Below, piece after piece: positions 49,732 to 52,602 of a stretch of DNA of 52,602 bases (its first letter is position 1; each line of letters starts with the position of its first letter). The position numbers and the translations under genes are program-made. Under the pieces are notes generated by a model. It was given only the letters and a program-made list of their open reading frames with translations, made no database searches and was not told where the DNA came from. The stretch lies in the NCBI GenBank assembly GCA_045540355.1, contig JAZQHB010000090.1, positions 1-52,602 of the forward strand, given 5' to 3'. Source of the DNA: RGIG2945 sp045540355. GTDB taxonomy: Bacteria; Bacillota; Clostridia; Oscillospirales; Acutalibacteraceae.

Positions 49732-50884
49732 TCTCGCCGTTTTTGAGGTATGCTCTCGGCACTCTCTTGTTTATATCGCAAACAATTTCATAATTGATTG
49801 TACCCGTCTTTTTGGCAAGAGAAGTAACTGTTATACTCTCTTGACCGTCATTTCCGAAGATAACAACTTCGTCATCGGGCTTGACATTTATCCCGCTGAC
49901 ATCTATCATAGATTGGTCCATACAAATTCTGCCGACAAGCTTTGCTTTCTGACCTTTCACCAATACCTCGGTGTCGTTAGAAAGTGACCTAGGCAAACCG
50001 TCAGCATAGCCTATCGGAATTGTTGCGATTTTCTTTTTGCCGTCAGTGGTATATATTCTTCCGTAGCTTATCGGAGTACCCTCGTCAAGCTCTTTAACCA
50101 TGGAGACAACTGTTTTCAGTTCCATAGCAGGTTGTAATTTATCGGTATCCGGAACAAATTCCGACGGCTCAAGTCCGTAAAGAATAATTCCGGGTCTGAC
50201 CATATCCAGATGCATCTCGGGAAAACGCAGAGTGGCTGCCGAATTACAACAATGATGCAATTCAAATTTAACTCCTCTGCTTTCAAGGCGTGATATCATA
50301 TCGAGGAATAAATCATACTGAAGTCTTGTAAAAACTTCCCCCGAGCCGTCCTCATCCGCACTTGCAAAATGCATGAAAATTCCCTCTTTATAAAGTGCAG
50401 GGAGACTACATATTTCTTCTATTTCATCAACCGCAGAAGAGTGTATAACATTATCATGATAAACAAATCCGATTCTTGACATTCCCGTGTCAATTTTAAC
50501 ATGGATATTCACTTCAACATTTCCTTCGGTTGCGAAATCTGATAAGGCTTTTGCATAATCAGAATCAAGCACTGTCTGCGATATTGAATTAAGTGCAAGA
50601 ATCTTTGCATATTTAGGCGGAGTGTAACCCAATATCAATATCGGAATATCATCGCAGATTTTTCTCAATTGCAAAGCTTCCTCTAAATTTGATACGGCAA
50701 ACCAATCCGTACCCGCCTCAACAAGCTCTTTTGCAACGAAGGTTATCCCGTGACCATAAGCGTTAGCCTTTACAACAGACATTATTTTTGTATGTTCTCC
50801 GACTTTTTCTCTGATACAGTCAAAATTATTCCTTATTTTATCAAGGTCAACCTCGCTCCAGGTTCTTTTAAAAAAATTATCCAT
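49703..50884 (-). CDS. alr: alanine racemase
   Basis: 393 aa. PLP enzyme making D-alanine for peptidoglycan. Signature MSVVKANAYGHGITF (Lys39 binds PLP), KIDTGMSRIGFVY, HHCCNSAATLRFPEM, LDMVRPGIILYGL and the catalytic Tyr region SYGRIYTTDGKKKIATIPIG / YADGLPRSLSN. Promoter at 50923-50951. Convergent overlap with the membrane protein gene; no terminator between. Confidence 0.97.
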   Translation of the reverse strand: MDNFFKRTWSEVDLDKIRNNFDCIREKVGEHTKIMSVVKANAYGHGITFVAKELVEAGTDWFAVSNLEEALQLRKICDDIPILILGYTPPKYAKILALNSISQTVLDSDYAKALSDFATEGNVEVNIHVKIDTGMSRIGFVYHDNVIHSSAVDEIEEICSLPALYKEGIFMHFASADEDGSGEVFTRLQYDLFLDMISRLESRGVKFELHHCCNSAATLRFPEMHLDMVRPGIILYGLEPSEFVPDTDKLQPAMELKTVVSMVKELDEGTPISYGRIYTTDGKKKIATIPIGYADGLPRSLSNDTEVLVKGQKAKLVGRICMDQSMIDVSGINVKPDDEVVIFGNDGQESITVTSLAKKTGTINYEIVCDINKRVPRAYLKNGEIIATENYTL

Positions 50885-50922
50885 TTCTACCTCTTGATAT
50901 ACAAACTTAAATCATATAGAAT

Positions 50923-50951
50923 ATTATAAAACATAAATATACTTTTGTAAA
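50923..50951 (-). promoter_or_regulatory. alr promoter
   Basis: Minus strand TTTACA (50951-50946), 17 nt, TATAAT (50928-50923). Confidence 0.7.
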
Positions 50952-50983
50952 CCCCAATGAAATAAGTCTAAGGAGGACTAAAC

Positions 50984-51478
50984 ATGAAAGAAATCAATGT
51001 AAGAGAAATCAAAGAAAATGCTGTGAAAATGATAAGCGATGATTGGATGCTCGTAACCGCAGGCGACGAATCAGGCTTTAACACCATGACCGCAAGCTGG
51101 GGCGGCATCGGTGAATTGTGGGCAAAGGATGTTGTTTTTGTTTTCATCAGACCTCAGAGATATACACTCGAGTTTGTTGAAAAAAACGATGTTTTTTCCC
51201 TGAGCTTTTTCGGCGGCAATTACAAAAAAGAGCTGACCTTCTGCGGCAGAAATTCAGGCAGAGTCGTTGACAAAATGAAAGAAACAAACTTCACACCCGT
51301 TTTTTCAGACGGTACAACATATTTTGATGAAGCTGAAACGGTACTTATCTGCAAAAAATTAGCCGTTACTGAAATCACTCCCGACAGTTTTATCGATAAA
51401 GACATCGATAAAAACTACACAAACAACGACTACCACAAAGTATTTGTAGCAGAAATAATCAAAACACTTCAGAAATAA
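50984..51478 (+). CDS. flavin reductase-like domain protein
   Basis: 164 aa. Split-barrel FMN-binding fold: WMLVTAGDESGFNTMTASWG, VFVFIRPQRYTLEFVEKNDV, FSLSFFGGNYKKELTFCGRN and SGRVVDKMKETNFTP match the flavin reductase-like family in which a gly/ser/thr-rich ASWGG segment contacts FMN. Likely a cytosolic flavoprotein; partner unknown. AAGGAGG upstream of ATG. Followed by a terminator hairpin. Confidence 0.88.
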   Translation: MKEINVREIKENAVKMISDDWMLVTAGDESGFNTMTASWGGIGELWAKDVVFVFIRPQRYTLEFVEKNDVFSLSFFGGNYKKELTFCGRNSGRVVDKMKETNFTPVFSDGTTYFDEAETVLICKKLAVTEITPDSFIDKDIDKNYTNNDYHKVFVAEIIKTLQK

Positions 51479-51484
51479 CAGTAC

Positions 51485-51531
51485 AAAAAAAGAAAAGGAG
51501 CCATGAGGGGTATCATGGTCCTTTTCCTTTT
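51485..51531 (+). terminator. terminator hairpin of flavin reductase gene
   Basis: gaaaaggagccatga / tcatggtccttttc stem (one bulge), loop ggggta, then CTTTTA. Confidence 0.7.
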
Positions 51532-51572
51532 AGCCGACTTCAATCGACTATAATTTTGAGGGGGTTGCTTTT

Positions 51573-51670
51573 GTAACCTTGCGGTTACTTGAGGAGGGGT
51601 AAATGTACTCAGAAATAAATCGCAAAGGGTGCGGCTCCCTTTACAAACCATTTAACTGTCCCCTGAGTAC
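51573..51670. repeat. cluster of palindromes upstream of lexA
   Basis: gtaacc-ttgc-ggttac (51573-51588), then an outer gtactcag (51605-51612) / ctgagtac (51663-51670) enclosing aaaggg/cccttt (51624-51642). No ORF. The rest of 51671-51754 is A/T-rich with no feature seen. Confidence 0.55.
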
Positions 51671-51754
51671 AATTAAAGTCTAATCTCAAAATATTAACAC
51701 ATTATGAATTGATATTTAACTTTTTTTAATTTTTTTATTAACAATATATTTTAT

Positions 51755-51766
51755 AAACAAATGTTT
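51755..51766. promoter_or_regulatory. probable LexA operator
   Basis: AAACAAATGTTT, a dyad of the form AAAC-N4-GTTT resembling the Gram-positive SOS box GAAC-N4-GTTC, overlapping the -35 of the lexA promoter by 2 nt. Consistent with autorepression. Confidence 0.5.
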
Positions 51767-51793
51767 GCATTTTTCAAATTTATGTGTTATAAT
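51765..51793 (+). promoter_or_regulatory. lexA: lexA promoter
   Basis: TTGCAT (51765-51770), 17 nt, TATAAT (51788-51793). Confidence 0.75.
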
Positions 51794-51833
51794 AGCCTTG
51801 CAAAGAAATATTATTCAGAAAGGCTGTGAAATA

Positions 51834-52421
51834 ATGGGACTTACCAATACGCAAAGAAAAGTTTACGAATATCTCGTAGAAAAGCTCCGTGACGGTGTTC
51901 CGCCGTCAGTGCGTGAAATCGGTGCCGCCGTGGGACTTCGCTCGACTGCTTCTGTTCAGGCTTGTCTTGCAGGACTTGAAAAAGAGGGTTATATATCTCG
52001 TGACCCCATGCTCAAAAGGTCCATCAGAATTGTCGGTCAATCCGACATGGTAACTCAGGTGCCGCTCTTGGGTACCGTTACTGCGGGTATGCCTATTCTT
52101 GCCGTTGAGCAGATTGAAAGATATCTCCCCTTCTCAGGTCGTCTGACTTCCGATAAAACAGTTTTCGCCTTGCATGTTAAAGGTGAAAGTATGATAAATG
52201 CAGGAATTTTAGACGGTGATATCGTCTTTGTTGAAAAAACTCCCGCTGCACACAACGGTGAGATTGTGGTTGCATTGATTGAAGATGAAGCTACTGTTAA
52301 AACTTTCTACAAGGAAAACGGACATTTCCGTCTGCAACCTGAAAACGATGAATTTGAACCGATTATTGTGAACGAAGTAATTATTCTCGGCAAAGTGATT
52401 GCACTCTACAGGGAAATGTAA
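51834..52421 (+). CDS. lexA: LexA SOS repressor
   Basis: 195 aa from ATG 51834. Winged helix-turn-helix at ~1-65 (GVPPSVREIGAAVGLRSTAS). Self-cleavage site Ala84-Gly85 in LGTVTAGMPI; catalytic Ser119 (VKGESMINAG) and Lys156 (EATVKTFY). Represses DNA damage genes until RecA-stimulated autocleavage. An earlier in-frame start at 51765 is inside the promoter. A MITE-like element begins 17 nt after the stop. Confidence 0.97.
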   Translation: MGLTNTQRKVYEYLVEKLRDGVPPSVREIGAAVGLRSTASVQACLAGLEKEGYISRDPMLKRSIRIVGQSDMVTQVPLLGTVTAGMPILAVEQIERYLPFSGRLTSDKTVFALHVKGESMINAGILDGDIVFVEKTPAAHNGEIVVALIEDEATVKTFYKENGHFRLQPENDEFEPIIVNEVIILGKVIALYREM

Positions 52422-52438
52422 GCTCGATTATTGCAAAA

Positions 52439-52602
52439 GGGGATGTAAAAAAGCGAAGACCGCATAAAACAAGATAAATCAAGGGGGCTTACAAGTCTGA
52501 TGCTTGTAAGCCCCCTTGAAACAATCTAAAAAACGGAAAATATTAAAAATTTTGTGTTTTATGCTACGAACAAACCTCGCCTCTCGCCGTACCTCTGTAC
52601 GC
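52439..52602 (+). mobile_element. MITE-like element, copy 2 (cut by window end)
   Basis: Begins ggggatgtaaaaaagcgaag and follows copy 1 (21768-) base for base to the window end, differing by one A in the A-run and one C in cccccttg. Same orientation relative to the upstream gene. Confidence 0.85.

Overview
The window looks like chromosomal DNA of a low-to-moderate GC Firmicute. The order of the S10-spc-alpha ribosomal block, the zinc-type S14, an infA-KOW-map arrangement, a DnaD/DnaC pair and the LexA type all fit class Clostridia. The style of the intergenic repeats suggests a gut Oscillospirales/Ruminococcaceae relative; that last step is inference. Nearly everything is core metabolism or information processing. 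There is no phage, plasmid, CRISPR array or classical insertion sequence.

Layout. 1-4.6 kb: a tRNA-Pro (its first two bases lie outside the window), an uncharacterised cytosolic protein, a leftward pair with Sel1-like repeats, an anchored endonuclease/exonuclease/phosphatase-fold hydrolase, and an unlisted 37-residue acidic peptide gene with its own promoter. 4.6-10.2 kb: glycerol kinase, a secreted calcineurin-like phosphoesterase, an Ldh_2-family malate/lactate dehydrogenase and malic enzyme. 10.2-21.8 kb, mostly leftward: TIM-barrel isomerase/epimerase, pyruvyl transferase with a coiled-coil tail, GerMN-NodB lipoprotein deacetylase, M18 aminopeptidase, lytic transglycosylase, coaE, Sua5/TsaC, prfA and a membrane acyltransferase-like protein, then a rightward S1-domain protein. 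22-39.4 kb: a secreted unknown protein and the complete S10-spc-alpha operon (rpsJ to rplQ), read leftward from a strong promoter through a structured leader of about 290 nt that contains an intrinsic-terminator hairpin. 39.5-45 kb: membrane-anchored unknown, YkuE-like phosphoesterase, cyclophilin lipoprotein, dnaC, a four-helix-bundle (S23/IVP) gene and dnaD. 45.2-52.4 kb: mgsA, hisS-aspS, a membrane protein, alr, a flavin reductase-like protein and lexA.

The most unusual content is between the genes. At least five families of palindromic repeats are visible: (1) two arrays of tiny hairpins with exact TGAAG or ATATCAC spacers at 8.7-8.9 kb; (2) a tandem array of four large hairpins with alternating spacers at 12.7-13.17 kb; (3) two single dispersed palindromes at 15.0 and 18.85 kb with arms related to family 2; (4) a 240-bp MITE-like element at 21.77 kb, with a second copy running off the right end at 52.44 kb; (5) a hairpin plus degenerate AATGCA-type iterations flanking the four-helix-bundle gene in inverted orientation and occurring once more at 17.65 kb. 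Members of families 2-4 begin at, or within about 20 nt of, a stop codon, and members of a family keep one orientation relative to the upstream gene. They are therefore probably transcribed as 3' untranslated structures.

Start codons were chosen by ribosome binding site and family length. All functional calls are from reading translated sequence and motifs; no database search was run.
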